In this document: positions 16,192 to 26,399 of the stretch, piece by piece
Numbering within the stretch: the stretch's first letter is position 1
Layout: each line of letters starts with the position of its first letter
Source of the DNA: Streptomyces armeniacus
GTDB lineage: Bacteria; Actinomycetota; Actinomycetes; Streptomycetales; Streptomycetaceae
DNA length: 64,000 nucleotides
Direction: 5' to 3'
NCBI RefSeq assembly: GCF_003355155.1
Contig: NZ_CP031320.1
Span: 5,633,367 to 5,697,366, forward strand
Program-made: the position numbers and the translations under genes
Notes under the pieces: generated by a model
What the model was told of the DNA's origin: nothing
The model's database searches: none
The model's input: only the letters and a program-made list of their open reading frames with translations

Positions 16192-16869
16192 CGGGCCGAC
16201 GCCCTGGAGCACCCCGTCGACGATCTGCTCGGCCAGCCCCTCCGGCAGGTCCTTGCCCTCGTGCAGGATCGCGCGCGCCAGCATCGGCCCGGTGAACAGC
16301 TCCTCCAGCACTTCGATGTCGATGTCGTCCCGCAGCTCGCCGCCGGCGACGCCGCGCTGGAGCACGTCGTACAGGAGCTTCCGGCGCACCTCGATCACGG
16401 TGTCGTGGTACTCGCGCCACAGCCCCGGATGGCTCTGGAAGTGGCTGATCATGGTGCGCAGCAGCACGGAGTTCCGTTTGGCCAGGCCGCGCCGGCGGAG
16501 CTGTTCCAGGAGGTGCACGAGGTCGTCGCGTACGGACTCGCCGGGCGGTATGGCCGCGGGCTCGTCCAGGGTCCGCATCACATCGAGGAGCAGGGCGTTC
16601 TTGCCGGTCCAGCGGCGGTAGACGGTGGCCTTGCCGACACCTGCGGTGCGGGCGATGCGTTCGATGGACAGCGCGTCCACGCTCGCCCCGTCCTCCAGCA
16701 GCCGCAGCACGGCCTCGACGATCGCTGTGTCCGCGGCGGCGTTCCGCGGGCGTCCGCGGCGGGCGGAGGGCGGCCGTACATCGTCCGCGTCCGCCCGTAC
16801 GTCCGCGTCCCGGCCGGTGCCCGTATCCCGGCCCGCGGCCGTCCCTCGGCCCGTGTCCGCCGCGGTCAC
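16174..16869 (-). CDS. TetR-family repressor of the adjacent MFS exporter
   Basis: 231 residues. A low-complexity Gly/Arg/Asp leader of about 38 residues precedes the TetR HTH (RRGRPRN then [19 protein letters not shown] at about 63-83). The ligand-binding domain is helical and ends with a TetR_C-like [11 protein letters not shown] segment. The GTG start overlaps the exporter's TGA stop (GTGA), so translation is coupled to the exporter and the two genes form one operon in exporter-regulator order. A perfect 11-bp-arm palindrome at the operon promoter (18540-18570) is its likely binding site, giving autorepression relieved by a drug. Confidence 0.93.
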   Translation of the reverse strand: MTAADTGRGTAAGRDTGTGRDADVRADADDVRPPSARRGRPRNAAADTAIVEAVLRLLEDGASVDALSIERIARTAGVGKATVYRRWTGKNALLLDVMRTLDEPAAIPPGESVRDDLVHLLEQLRRRGLAKRNSVLLRTMISHFQSHPGLWREYHDTVIEVRRKLLYDVLQRGVAGGELRDDIDIEVLEELFTGPMLARAILHEGKDLPEGLAEQIVDGVLQGVGPRAPHP

Positions 16870-18521
16870 CGGGGACCGCCTCCGCTGCCCGCGGCGGCCC
16901 TGTCGCCGCCCGCGCCGGCGTCGCCCTCCGCGCCGCCGCCCGTGCCCTCGGGACCGCCCGAGCCGGCTTCGCTCTCCGCGGGCTTGCCCGGCAGCCAGAT
17001 CGCCACGACGAGCGCGCCGACGAGCGCCACCGCCGCCGCGCACACCACCGTGACGTGCATCGCGTCGATGAACGCGGACTTGGCCGGGTCGACCAGCGCC
17101 CGGCCCGCCGGGCCCAGCTTCTCCGCGAGGGCCAGCGTGCCCTCGATCGACTCCCCCGCCGCGTGCCGCGCCTCCGGCGGCACCCGCTGGAGATCGTCCT
17201 CGACGCTCGCGCGGTACGTGGCGGACAGCAGCGAGCCCAGCACCGCGACCCCGAGGGAGCCGCCGACCTGCCGGAACGTGTTGTTCACCGCCGATCCGGA
17301 ACCGGCCTTCTCGCGCGGCAGCGCCTGCATGATCGAGACCGTCGCGGGCGGCATGACGTGCGCCATCGCCGTACCCATCACGAAGTAGATGACCTCCAGC
17401 ACCCACAGCGGCGTGTCCCGGTCGAGCAGCAGGAAGCCGGCCATGGCCGCGCCCACGAGGGTCAGCCCGACCGTGCAGACGGCCTTCGCTCCGAACCGTT
17501 CGACAACCAGCCGCGCCCTCGGCGCGAACACCATCTGGGCGACGGCGAGCGGCAGGAGCAGCAGACCGGCGGCGAGCGGGGAGTAGCCGCGGACGCTCTG
17601 CATGTAGAAGACGCTGAAGAACGTGACGCCCATCAGCGCGAAGAAGACCAGCGCGATGGCGGCGACGGCGGCCGAGAAGGCCGGGTTCCGGAAGTACCGC
17701 ATGTCCAGCGCCGGATGGTCGCTGCGCTTCTCGTGCAGCACGAACGCGGCGAGCAGCAGCAGTCCGGCCCCCGCCGTGAGCAGCACCTCGGTGTCGGCGA
17801 AGTCGGCGAGCTGGCCGCCCTTGATGATGCCGTAGACGAGCAGCACCAGCCCGGCCACGGACAGCAGCACGCCCTTCGCGTCGACACGGCCGGGGCGCGG
17901 ATCGCGGGAGTCCGGTACGAGCAGGGCCATCGCGAGCACGGCGACGACCACGATCGGCACGTTGACCAGGAAGACCGAGCCCCACCAGAAGTGCTCCAGC
18001 AGCACCCCGCCGGTGATCGGGCCGATGGCGATGGCGAGCCCGACGGCGCCGGCCCATATCCCGATGGCCTTGGCCTGCTCCTCGCGCTCGAAGACGTTCA
18101 TGAGGATGGCGAGTGTGGCGGGCATCACGAAGGCGCCGCCGAGGCCCATCAGGGCGCGGAAGGCGACGAGTTCGCCGGGCGAGCCGGAGACGGCGGCCAG
18201 CACCGAGCCGATGCCGAACACGAGCATCCCGAACAGCAGCACCTTCTTGCGCCCGATCCGGTCGCCCAGCAGCCCCGCGGTGAACAGGAGCCCGGCGAAG
18301 ACCAGCGTGTACGAGTTGATCGCCCACTCCAGCTCGCTCTGGCTGGCGCCCAGCCCCGTGGGGGCGGGCTGCGCGATGGTCTTCATGGCGACGTTCAGGA
18401 TCGAGTTGTCGAGCACGACGATCAGCACGCTGAACATCAGCACGCCGAGGATGGCCCAGCGCCGCCGGTGCACGGCCTCGGACACGGGCCCGGAAACGGC
18501 CCCGGATACGGGAGAACTCAT
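16866..18521 (-). CDS. DHA2-type MFS multidrug exporter (EmrB/QacA family)
   Basis: 551-residue, 14-helix drug/proton antiporter. Helix 1 is [21 protein letters not shown], with the family's Asp in helix 1; motif A is [13 protein letters not shown] after helix 2; motif C-like [14 protein letters not shown] lies in helix 5. A charged Gly/Glu tail of about 45 residues ends the protein. The substrate is a hydrophobic drug or a self-made metabolite; this cannot be resolved. ATG 18521 begins MSSPVSGAV just before the first helix. It is the first gene of an operon with tetR and starts 18 bp downstream of the palindromic operator. Confidence 0.93.
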   Translation of the reverse strand: MSSPVSGAVSGPVSEAVHRRRWAILGVLMFSVLIVVLDNSILNVAMKTIAQPAPTGLGASQSELEWAINSYTLVFAGLLFTAGLLGDRIGRKKVLLFGMLVFGIGSVLAAVSGSPGELVAFRALMGLGGAFVMPATLAILMNVFEREEQAKAIGIWAGAVGLAIAIGPITGGVLLEHFWWGSVFLVNVPIVVVAVLAMALLVPDSRDPRPGRVDAKGVLLSVAGLVLLVYGIIKGGQLADFADTEVLLTAGAGLLLLAAFVLHEKRSDHPALDMRYFRNPAFSAAVAAIALVFFALMGVTFFSVFYMQSVRGYSPLAAGLLLLPLAVAQMVFAPRARLVVERFGAKAVCTVGLTLVGAAMAGFLLLDRDTPLWVLEVIYFVMGTAMAHVMPPATVSIMQALPREKAGSGSAVNNTFRQVGGSLGVAVLGSLLSATYRASVEDDLQRVPPEARHAAGESIEGTLALAEKLGPAGRALVDPAKSAFIDAMHVTVVCAAAVALVGALVVAIWLPGKPAESEAGSGGPEGTGGGAEGDAGAGGDRAAAGSGGGPR

Positions 18522-18539
18522 GCCCACCAGCGTAAACCC

Positions 18540-18570
18540 TTTACGATACGGGGTCGTCTCGTATCGTAAA
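18540..18570 (-). promoter_or_regulatory. TetR operator with embedded promoter elements
   Basis: Perfect inverted repeat: TTTACGATACG (18540-18550), a 9-bp centre, CGTATCGTAAA (18560-18570). Because of the symmetry, both strands contain TTTACG and TATCGT 16 bp apart, usable as -35 and -10. It ends 18 bp upstream of the exporter start; binding here would block the exporter-tetR operon. panB starts 123 bp away on the other side. Confidence 0.8.
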
Positions 18571-18693
18571 GGGAGGGTCAAGAGCCGTCCCTGGACGGCC
18601 CTTCCGCGCGGCCCCGGCACGTGCCAGCATGGACAGGAGATCCGGGGACGCCGTAAGGGCGCCTCGAGACGACGACCAACAGGAGCCAGTGCG

Positions 18694-19608
18694 ATGACGC
18701 CTGCCCACCTCTCTGCCGGCGCTCAGACCCCGAGTGCCCCCGCCGCGGACGCTTCCGCCGCGGACGCCGGAGCCAAGTCCTCCCCCAAGTCGCTCTACGG
18801 CGGTGCCCAGAACCGCCGCATCACCATCCGCGATCTCGCCGCTGCCAAGGGCCGCGGCGAGAAGTGGCCCATGCTCACCGCGTACGACGCGATGACCGCC
18901 TCCGTCTTCGACGAGTCGGGCATCCCCGTACTGCTCGTCGGCGACTCCATGGGCAACTGCCATCTCGGCTACGAGACCACCGTCCCGGTCACCATGGACG
19001 AGATGGCGATCCTCTCGGCCGCGGTCGTACGGGGCACCAAGCGGTCCCTCATCGTGGCCGACCTGCCCTTCGGGGCGTACCAGGAGGGCCCGTCGCAGGC
19101 CCTGCGGAACGCCACCCGGCTGGTCAAGGAGTCGGGCGTCGGCGCGATCAAGCTCGAGGGCGGCCAGCGCTCGCTGGCCCAGACCGAGCTGCTGGTCTCG
19201 GCCGGCATCCCCGTGATGTCCCACCTCGGCCTCACGCCGCAGTCGGTGAACGCCATGGGGTACCGCGTGCAGGGCCGCGGCGAGCAGGACGCGCACGAGG
19301 TGCTGCGGGACGCCAAGGCGGCCCAGGAGGCGGGCGCCTTCGCGGTCGTCCTCGAGATGGTCCCGGCCGGACTGGCGGCCGAGGTCACCCGCGCCTTGGA
19401 GGTGCCGACCATCGGCATCGGCGCCGGCCCGGACTGCGACGCCCAGGTGCTCGTGTGGACGGACATGGCGGGCCTGACACCGGGCAGGCTGCCGCGCTTC
19501 GTCAAGCAGTACGCGGCGCTGCGCGAGACGCTGGGCGGCGCGGCGAAGGCGTTCGCCGAGGACGTGACGGGCGGCGGCTTCCCGCAGGCCGAGCACAGCT
19601 TCACGTAA
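18694..19608 (+). CDS. panB: 3-methyl-2-oxobutanoate hydroxymethyltransferase
   Basis: 304-residue TIM-barrel enzyme that adds a hydroxymethyl group from 5,10-methylene-THF to alpha-ketoisovalerate, the first step of pantothenate and CoA synthesis. Conserved elements include [31 protein letters not shown] (metal Asp), [43 protein letters not shown] (catalytic Glu) and [16 protein letters not shown]. An N-terminal Ala/Ser-rich extension of about 35 residues is usual in Streptomyces. ATG 18694 follows AGGAG. It appears monocistronic. Confidence 0.96.
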   Translation: MTPAHLSAGAQTPSAPAADASAADAGAKSSPKSLYGGAQNRRITIRDLAAAKGRGEKWPMLTAYDAMTASVFDESGIPVLLVGDSMGNCHLGYETTVPVTMDEMAILSAAVVRGTKRSLIVADLPFGAYQEGPSQALRNATRLVKESGVGAIKLEGGQRSLAQTELLVSAGIPVMSHLGLTPQSVNAMGYRVQGRGEQDAHEVLRDAKAAQEAGAFAVVLEMVPAGLAAEVTRALEVPTIGIGAGPDCDAQVLVWTDMAGLTPGRLPRFVKQYAALRETLGGAAKAFAEDVTGGGFPQAEHSFT

Positions 19609-19754
19609 CCGCGCCCGGGACCGCCACCGTGCCGGGTTCGCCCCGGCCCGTGCCCGTACGCACCCACCGCCCCGCACTCGCCGAGTGCGGGGCGGTTCGT
19701 GCGTGTAGGCGGGATGTCGGGGGTTTGTCGGTGGCGGGTGGCATCTTGGGATCC

Positions 19755-20780
19755 ATGACGCGACAGGACACCAACGGGCACGGCCCGCACGCCGTCGAAG
19801 TCCGCGGCCTGGTAAAGCACTTCGGGGACACCAGAGCGGTCGACGGCATCGACCTGGACGTGCGCGAGGGCACCGTGATGGGCGTGCTCGGGCCGAACGG
19901 CGCGGGCAAGACGACCCTCGTACGCATCCTCTCCACGCTGCTCCTGCCCGACGCGGGCACGGCCACCGTCGCGGGGCACGACGTGGTGCGGCAGCCCCGG
20001 CAGCTGCGCCGGACGATCGGCCTCACCGGGCAGTACGCCTCGGTGGACGAGAAGCTCGCCGGCTGGGAGAACCTCTACATGATCGGGCGGCTGCTCGACC
20101 TGCCCCGCGCCGCGGCCCGCAAGCGCGCCGACGAGATGCTGGAGCGGTTCTCGCTGACGGACGCCGCCAAGAAGCCGGTGATGAAGTATTCGGGGGGCAT
20201 GCGCCGCCGGCTCGACCTGGCCGCCTCCATGATCGGCCACCCCAAGGTCCTCTTCCTGGACGAGCCGACCACGGGCCTCGACCCGCGTACGCGCAACGAG
20301 GTCTGGGACGAGATCGAGCGCATCGTCGGCGGGGGCAACACGGTGCTGCTCACCACGCAGTACATGGAGGAGGCCGAGCAGCTCGCCAGTGAGCTGGTCG
20401 TCTTCGACCAGGGCAAGGTCATCGCCGAGGGCAGAGTGCCCGAGCTGAAGGCGCGGGTCGGCGGCCGGACGCTGGAGGTGCGCCCCACCGACCCGGGCGA
20501 GCTGAACCGCATGGTCGGCGCCCTCGCGCAGGCCGGTCTGGACGGGGTGGCGGGCGCGGCGGCCGACGAAGCGCGCGGCGTGGTGGCCGTCCCGATCATC
20601 AGCGACGAGCAACTGACCGCTGTGGTCGGGCTGCTGGGCGAGCGGGGCTTCGCGATCGCCGACATCTCCACCCACATGCCCAGCCTGGACGAGGTGTTCC
20701 TGGCCATCACCGGCCAGAAGGCCACGCGCCAGGACGACCCGGACGGGCAGCAGCCCGAACTCAAGGAGGTAGCGGCGTGA
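19755..20780 (+). CDS. ABC exporter ATPase, DrrA family
   Basis: 341-residue nucleotide-binding subunit. Walker A is GPNGAGKT (about 46-53), the signature YSGGMRRRLD is at about 144, and Walker B with catalytic Glu is VLFLDEP at about 164, followed by the H-loop region LLTTQYMEEAEQL. The C-terminal 90 residues form the regulatory domain seen in DrrA, the daunorubicin-resistance ATPase. The stop TGA overlaps the permease start (GTGA), so the two genes are translationally coupled. It pairs with the next protein as a drug or lipid exporter; the substrate is unknown. ATG 19755 is the start; its ribosome binding site (CTTGGG) is weak. Confidence 0.94.
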   Translation: MTRQDTNGHGPHAVEVRGLVKHFGDTRAVDGIDLDVREGTVMGVLGPNGAGKTTLVRILSTLLLPDAGTATVAGHDVVRQPRQLRRTIGLTGQYASVDEKLAGWENLYMIGRLLDLPRAAARKRADEMLERFSLTDAAKKPVMKYSGGMRRRLDLAASMIGHPKVLFLDEPTTGLDPRTRNEVWDEIERIVGGGNTVLLTTQYMEEAEQLASELVVFDQGKVIAEGRVPELKARVGGRTLEVRPTDPGELNRMVGALAQAGLDGVAGAAADEARGVVAVPIISDEQLTAVVGLLGERGFAIADISTHMPSLDEVFLAITGQKATRQDDPDGQQPELKEVAA

Positions 20781-21640
20781 GCACCGCCACCGTTTCCCGT
20801 ACGCCCGCCACGCCCGGCGAGTCGCCTCCGGCGAAGCCGGGCGCCGACGACGGCCGGATCGGCCTCCGCGGCAACCTGAGACACATCGGCGCGCTCGTGC
20901 GGCGCAACGCCCTGCAGATCAAGCAGGACCCCGAGTCCATGATGGACGCGCTCCTGATGCCCATCATCTTCACCCTGCTGTTCGTGTACGTCTTCGGCGG
21001 CGCGATCGGCACCGGCGGCGGTGACGGCGACCGGGACGCGTACACCAACTACCTGATGCCCGGCATGATGGCGATGATGGGCATGAACATCGCCATGGCC
21101 GTCGGCACCGGCATCAACGAGGACTTCCGCAAGGGCGTGATGGACCGCTTCCGGTCCATGCCCATAGCCCGCTCCTCGGTGCTGGTCGCCAAGGTCGTGG
21201 TGGAGATAGCCCGGATGCTGGTCGCCATCATCGTGCTGCTGGCGGTGGGCTTCATGGTCGGCCTGGACATCGAGGGCCGCTGGCTGGAGATGCTCGCCGG
21301 GGTGGGCCTGACGACGCTGTTCGGCGCCTCGCTGGTGTGGATCTTCATGGTGCTGGGGCTGACGATGCGTACGGCGCAGGCCGTGCAGGGCGTCTCGTTC
21401 CTGGTGATCATGCCGCTGCAGTTCGGCTCGTCGGTCTTCGTGCCCGTCGGCACCATGCCGGGCTGGCTGGAGGCGTTCACCAACGTCAACCCGCTGACGC
21501 ACGTGGCGGATGCCTCACGCGGCCTGATGCTCGGCGAGGGCGCCGTCGCAAGTCCGGCGATGTGGACGGTGATCTGGTCGATAGGGCTGACGGCGGTCAC
21601 GGCGCCGGTCGCGATCGCGCAGTTCCGCAAGAAGACCTGA
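20777..21640 (+). CDS. ABC-2 permease, DrrB family
   Basis: 287-residue membrane subunit with six predicted helices (first near MDALLMPIIFTLLFVYVFGG, last near WTVIWSIGLTAVTAPVAIAQF). The ABC-2 signature region includes NPLTHVADASRGLM. The N-terminal 35 residues are cytoplasmic and Pro/Gly-rich. The GTG start overlaps the ATPase stop. It should form a dimeric exporter with the DrrA-like ATPase. The convergent gene beyond is the truncated AfsR-type ATPase, whose stop is 32 bp away. Confidence 0.93.
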   Translation: MSTATVSRTPATPGESPPAKPGADDGRIGLRGNLRHIGALVRRNALQIKQDPESMMDALLMPIIFTLLFVYVFGGAIGTGGGDGDRDAYTNYLMPGMMAMMGMNIAMAVGTGINEDFRKGVMDRFRSMPIARSSVLVAKVVVEIARMLVAIIVLLAVGFMVGLDIEGRWLEMLAGVGLTTLFGASLVWIFMVLGLTMRTAQAVQGVSFLVIMPLQFGSSVFVPVGTMPGWLEAFTNVNPLTHVADASRGLMLGEGAVASPAMWTVIWSIGLTAVTAPVAIAQFRKKT

Positions 21641-21671
21641 AGACCTGAGCGGCACCGGCCCGTCCGTCGGC

Positions 21672-24317
21672 TCACGTCCCGTCGGCCGGCCCGTCATCGT
21701 GCGTGCCGGCCAGCGTGGCGGCCTCGTCGGGGGTGAGGCCACCGCCCTCGGCGTACAACCGCTCGTACACCGTGTCGCCCAGCTCCGTACGGGCCGCGCG
21801 CGCCGCGCGGTCCCGGCACTCGCGGGTGACCACGGGCACGTTGCCGAACGGCTCGCGCTGCACGTCGTACGCGCCCAGCAGCCGCGCCGCGGTGTCCGCC
21901 CGCCCGATGCCGCTCATCGCCTCGGCGACGGTGGCCAGCCACCAGACGACCATCTGCGGCGCGACGATCTGGGTGAGCGGATCGGAGCGCATGCCCGCAA
22001 TCGCGCCGCGCAACTTGGCCAGCCCCGCCCTCGGTTCGCCCGCCCGTACGTCGAGGTAGCCGTCCAGCCCGTCGATCATGCCGCAGAAGAACGACGGCGC
22101 CCACTGCTCGAACGTGCCCCGCAGCGCGCGGATCTGCTCCCGTGCCTCCTCGACGCGCCCTTCGCGGCCCAGCCGCATCGCGAGCCCGACGCGTGCGAAG
22201 TGCCCTGTGTCGCCGCCCGAGCGCTCGCCCTGCTCGACGGCCTCGTAGAGCATGGCCTCGGCGTCCTCGCCCTCCTCGCCGAGCGAGTCGTCGTCGGACT
22301 CCAGCAGCACCCCGGCCAGCCGCGCCCGCAGCATCGGCACCTGAGAGTGCGCGCCCAGCTCCTCCGCGAGGGTGATGGCCCTGCGGTAGTCCCCCGCCGC
22401 CTCGGCCAGCCGGCCGAGCCGCTCGTACGCCTCGCCGCGCCCCGAGAGCGCCTCGGCGACGCCCCACTGGTCGCCGAGCCGGGTGAAGAGGGCGAGGCTC
22501 TCCTCGGCGTCCAGCTCGCTCTGTTCGAGCCCGCCCGGACGTTCGTTGAGCATCCTGCAGCGCATGTGGAGCGTCATGGCCAGCTCCCACTCGGCGCCCG
22601 ACTCGCGGCAGCTGCGTACGGAGGCCTCCAGGACCTCGTTCACCTGGACGTACTCGCCCAGCACGAGCAGCGCGAAGAACCAGGACGCGGCGGGCGGCCG
22701 GCACACCTGCGGCTGGCCCGGGGCGTACGTCTCGGCCAGCACCCGCAACTGCCCGCGGCCCTCCTCGGAGTTGACCCACATCACGTCGGGCTGGGCGCAG
22801 GCGAAGTGGATGATCCACGCCTCGCGCCGGGCCTCCGCCAGCTGCTCCGGGCTCATGGGCGGAGGCGCGTCGGTGCAGCGCTCGCGGAGCGCGGGCGCGC
22901 GCACGCCGGGCTCCGCGAACGGGTCGGGGCCGAGGTCGGACGCCGCCTTCGACCAGGTGGTGGCGTCGGAGCGGTGGCCGCGCAGCTCCCAGAACCAGTA
23001 CATGGACAGCACGAGGCAGAGCGCCTCGTGCTCGTCGCGGGCGGCGACGGCGCGGCGGAGCGCGGTGCGTACGTTGTCGTGGTCGCTCTCGAGCCGTTCC
23101 AGCCACTCCCGTTGGGCGGGGCCGCGCAGCAACGGGTCGGCCGTACGGGCCAGTTCGCGGTACGCGACGAGGTGCCGCCGTTCGGCCGCGGACCGCTCGC
23201 CCGCCTCGTCGAGGCGCTCGGAGGCGTACTCGGCGACGGTCTCCAGCAGCCTGTACCGCATCCCGCCCGGCCCCGCCGGTGCCGCGACGACCAGCGACTT
23301 GTCGACAAGCGCGCCCAGCAGGGCGGCCACGTCGCGCGGGTCGACCAGCCGGGCGGCCGGCTCGGCGTCGCCGTCCGCGCAGACCGCCTCCGCCTGGTCC
23401 AGCTCACAGCCGCCGGAGAACACCGACAGGCGCCGCAGCACGGCGCGTTCGGCGTCGTCCAGCAGGTCCCAGGACCAGTCGACGACCGCGCGCAGCGCTT
23501 GCTGCCGCGGCAGCACCGTACGGCTGCCGCCCGTCAGCAGCCGGAACCGGTCGTCCAGCCGGTCGGCGAGCTGGCGCGGGGTGAGCGAACGCAGCCGGGC
23601 GGCGGCCAGTTCGATGGCGAGCGGCAGCCCGTCCAGCCGGCGGCAGATCTCGGCGCAGGCCTCCGGATCCGCCTCCGTACGGAACCCGGGCAGCGCCGCC
23701 GCGCCCCGGTCGGCGAGCAGCCGCAGCGCCACCGGGTCGGGCAGCGGTTCCACGGGCCGTACGGACTCCCCCGGCACGCCCAGCGGCTCCCGGCTGGTGG
23801 CGAGCACCGTGACGTGCGGGCACTCCAGCAGCAGCGTCTCGACCAGGGTGGCGGCGGCGTCCACGACGTGCTCGCAGTTGTCCAGGACGAGCAGCATGTG
23901 GCGGCTGGCGCAGCGCTCCGCGAGCTGGGCGAGCGGATCGAGGGCGTGCGGGTCCGTGGCGGCGCGCAGCCCCTCGGCGGTGCTGCCGCGCAGGACGGTC
24001 TCGCGCCCGCCGAGTGCGGTCAGGACGGCCTCGGCGATGGCGTCCGGGTCGCGTACGGGGGCGAGTTCGGCCAGCCAGACGCCGTCGGGCCAGCGGTCGG
24101 CGACGGACTCGGCGGCCTCCTGCGACAGCCGCGTCTTCCCGGCGCCGCCGGCGCCGAGCAGCGTGACGAGGCGCGCGCCGCGCAGATCCGTACGGATGGC
24201 GTCGAGGTCGGCTTCGCGGCCGACGAAGGAGGTGAGCCGGGTGCGCAGGTTCCCGGCGGGAAGGGTGCCGGGCGCGGGGGCGCCCGTACGGCGGGGGCCG
24301 GGGCTCCAGCAAGAAAG
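21672..24317 (-). pseudogene. 5'-truncated AfsR/SARP-type STAND regulator (NB-ARC ATPase plus TPR region)
   Basis: The open frame begins after an in-frame TAG at 24318-24320 and contains no ATG, GTG or TTG until ATG 23897. The missing-start segment encodes the usual inter-domain linker (SPGPRRTGAPAPG, then NLRTRLTSFVGREADLDAIR) and the Walker A LLGAGGAGKTRL. From 23897 onward come Walker B LLVLDNCEHV, ATSREPLGVPGE, the ARC segments LPLAIELAAARLRSLTPRQL and a long helical TPR-like region to the end. Full-length relatives carry an N-terminal SARP DNA-binding and BTAD domain before the linker; it is absent here and replaced by rRNA-leader-like DNA. Either the gene is dead, or a 741-residue protein without P-loop or DNA-binding domain is made from ATG 23897. 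The rest of the frame is intact, suggesting a recent event. Confidence 0.78.
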
Positions 24318-24324
24318 CTAGAGA

Positions 24325-24600
24325 GCTGACATCACAGGGAGCGGGACGGCCCAGGGGAATAACCCGGACACGTCCACAGCATCCTCGCTGTGTGTTGTTC
24401 TTCAAAGGAACCCATACCCCCCACAAAAACAAGGGGCGGGGTATCAACATATCTGGCGTTGACTTTTAGCACGCTGTTGAGTTCTCAAAGAACGGACGCT
24501 TCCATCGGACCCGTTTCACCGGGACCCTCCGGGCGCTTCCCTTCGTGTTTTCCACTTTACCAGACGATCTTCGTTCCGAATTCCGGTCCGAATTTCTCCA
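24325..24600 (-). other. Orphan rRNA-operon leader (16S leader-like sequence without a 16S gene)
   Basis: Read on the minus strand this stretch contains the conserved Streptomyces pre-16S leader landmarks in order: TTCTTTGAGAACTCAACAGC (24475-24494), GTGC then AAAAGTCAACGCCAGATATG, TTGATACCCCG (to about 24438), GGTTCCTTTGAA, and ACACAGCGAGGATGCTGTG (about 24374-24393). Upstream, CGGAATTCGGAACGAAGATC and a -10-like TAAAGT (24559-24554) resemble rrn promoters. In a real operon the 16S sequence beginning GAGTTTGATCCTGG would follow; here the similarity stops near 24330 and the truncated regulator begins. The stretch is AT-richer than its surroundings. Homology is judged from memory of rrn leaders, not by alignment. 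It fills most of a 396-bp gap without a protein gene. Confidence 0.72.
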
Positions 24601-24713
24601 GCCGGGGCTCTCCGGCGCAGAACTGCGGCCGGGTTCCCCTGTGGTGGAGCCGTAAACGTACTGGAGCGGGGCGCCTGGATGCAAATCGAGGCGCCCCGGC
24701 TCCTGTTGGGCCG

Positions 24714-26399
24714 TCAGACCTCGACGACCACGGGCAGGATCATCGGCCTCCGGCGGTAGGTGTCAGACACCCACTTGCCCACCGAACGCCGTACCAGCTG
24801 CTGGAGTTGGTGCGGCTCCGAGATGCCGTCCTGGGCCGACTTGGCCAGCGCCTCGTCGATCTTCGGGATGACCGCACTGAAGTCCGACTCGTCGATGCCG
24901 GAGCCGCGTGACTGCACGTGCGGGCCGCCCACGATCTTCCCCGTGCTGCTGTCCACGACGACGAAGACGGAAATGATGCCCTCGTCCCCCAGAATCCGCC
25001 GGTCCTTGAGCGAGGACTCGGTGACGTCGCCGACCGACAGCCCGTCGACGTACACGTAACCGGCCTGCACCTTGCCGACGATCTTCGCCATGCCCTGCAC
25101 CAGGTCGACGACCACACCGTCCTCCGCGATGACGACACGTTCTCGCGGTACGCCGGTGAGGGCGCCGAGTTCGGCGTTCGCGCGGAGGTGGCGCCATTCG
25201 CCGTGCACGGGCATCAGGTTCTTCGGCTGGCAGATGTTGTAGAAGTACAGCAGCTCGCCCGCCGAAGCGTGGCCGGAGACATGGACCTTGGCGTTGCCCT
25301 TGTGGACCACGTTGGCGCCCCACCGGGTGAGCCCGTTGATGACGCGGTAGACCGCGTTCTCGTTGCCGGGGATCAGCGAGGACGCCAGGATCACCGTGTC
25401 GCCGGGGACGATACGGATCTGATGGTCCCGGTTCGCCATCCGGGACAGCGCCGCCATGGGCTCGCCCTGCGAGCCGGTGCAGACCAGCACCACCTCGTCG
25501 TCCGGCAGGTCGTCGAGCGTCTTGACGTCCACGACAAGCCCGGCCGGGACCCGTAGATAACCGAGATCGCGGGCGATGCCCATGTTCCGCACCATCGAGC
25601 GTCCGACGAAAGCGACGCGGCGCCCGTACTCGTGCGCCGCGTCGAGGATCTGCTGGATGCGGTGCACGTGCGAGGCGAAGCTCGCGACGATGATGCGCTT
25701 CTGCGCGCTGTCGAAGACCTGCCGCAGCACCTGCGAGATGTCCCGCTCGGGCGGGACGAAGCCCGGCACCTCGGCGTTGGTCGAGTCGGAGAGCAGCAGG
25801 TCGATGCCCTCTTCGCCGAGCCGCGCGAAGGCGCGCAGGTCCGTCAGCCGGCCGTCGAGCGGCAGCTGGTCCATCTTGAAGTCGCCCGTGTGCACGACCA
25901 TGCCCGCGGGAGTGCGGATGGCGACGGCCAGCGCGTCGGGGATGGAGTGGTTGACCGCGACGAACTCGCAGTCGAACGGCCCGATGCGCTCACGGTGGTC
26001 CTCGCGGACCTCCAGCGTGTACGGGCGGATGCGGTGCTCCTGCAGCTTGGCCTCGATGAGTGCCAGCGTGAGCTTGGAGCCGATCAGCGGGATGTCCGCC
26101 TTCTCGCGGAGCAGGTACGGGATTCCGCCGATGTGGTCCTCGTGGCCGTGCGTCAGCACGATGCCGTCGATGTCGTCGAGACGGTCCCGTACGGAGCTGA
26201 AGTCCGGGAGGATCAGGTCGACGCCGGGCTGTTCCTCTTCGGGGAAGAGGACGCCGCAGTCGACGATCAGCAGTCTCCCGCCGTACTCGAACACCGTCAT
26301 GTTGCGGCCGATTTCGCCCAGGCCGCCGAGCGGGGTGACACGCAGGCCGCCCTCGGGGAGCTGCGGCGGTGAGCCGAGCTCGGGATGCGGATGACTCAA
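24714..26399 (-). CDS. rnj: Ribonuclease J
   Basis: 561-residue metallo-beta-lactamase/beta-CASP nuclease with 5'-3' exonuclease and endonuclease activity in mRNA decay and rRNA maturation. The zinc motif LTHGHEDHIGG is at 84-89, with further metal ligands in VHTGDFKMDQ. The beta-CASP motifs include SDSTN, FASHVHRIQQ and HVSGHAS; the C-terminal domain ends RRRPMILPVVVEV. The start is the TTG at 26399 (TTG AGT CAT CCG), 5 nt after AAGGAGAG; this gives the same N-terminus and length as the S. coelicolor protein, while an upstream in-frame ATG would overlap the ribosome binding site. Confidence 0.96.
   Translation of the reverse strand: MSHPHPELGSPPQLPEGGLRVTPLGGLGEIGRNMTVFEYGGRLLIVDCGVLFPEEEQPGVDLILPDFSSVRDRLDDIDGIVLTHGHEDHIGGIPYLLREKADIPLIGSKLTLALIEAKLQEHRIRPYTLEVREDHRERIGPFDCEFVAVNHSIPDALAVAIRTPAGMVVHTGDFKMDQLPLDGRLTDLRAFARLGEEGIDLLLSDSTNAEVPGFVPPERDISQVLRQVFDSAQKRIIVASFASHVHRIQQILDAAHEYGRRVAFVGRSMVRNMGIARDLGYLRVPAGLVVDVKTLDDLPDDEVVLVCTGSQGEPMAALSRMANRDHQIRIVPGDTVILASSLIPGNENAVYRVINGLTRWGANVVHKGNAKVHVSGHASAGELLYFYNICQPKNLMPVHGEWRHLRANAELGALTGVPRERVVIAEDGVVVDLVQGMAKIVGKVQAGYVYVDGLSVGDVTESSLKDRRILGDEGIISVFVVVDSSTGKIVGGPHVQSRGSGIDESDFSAVIPKIDEALAKSAQDGISEPHQLQQLVRRSVGKWVSDTYRRRPMILPVVVEV

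Noticed and set aside
16174..18327. A 717-codon minus-strand frame that would fuse Arg-rich sequence to TetR
   Set aside because: Its first two thirds are the wrong frame of the MFS gene; only the TetR part from 16869 is real.
24318..24450. Possible coding start of the truncated regulator through a frame beginning at 24450
   Set aside because: That frame is different from the one carrying the P-loop and gives Arg-rich nonsense; the correct frame has a TAG at 24318.
24325..24600. Reading the AT-richer stretch as a small protein gene
   Set aside because: Open frames there are short and without ribosome binding sites, while the rRNA-leader landmarks explain the composition.
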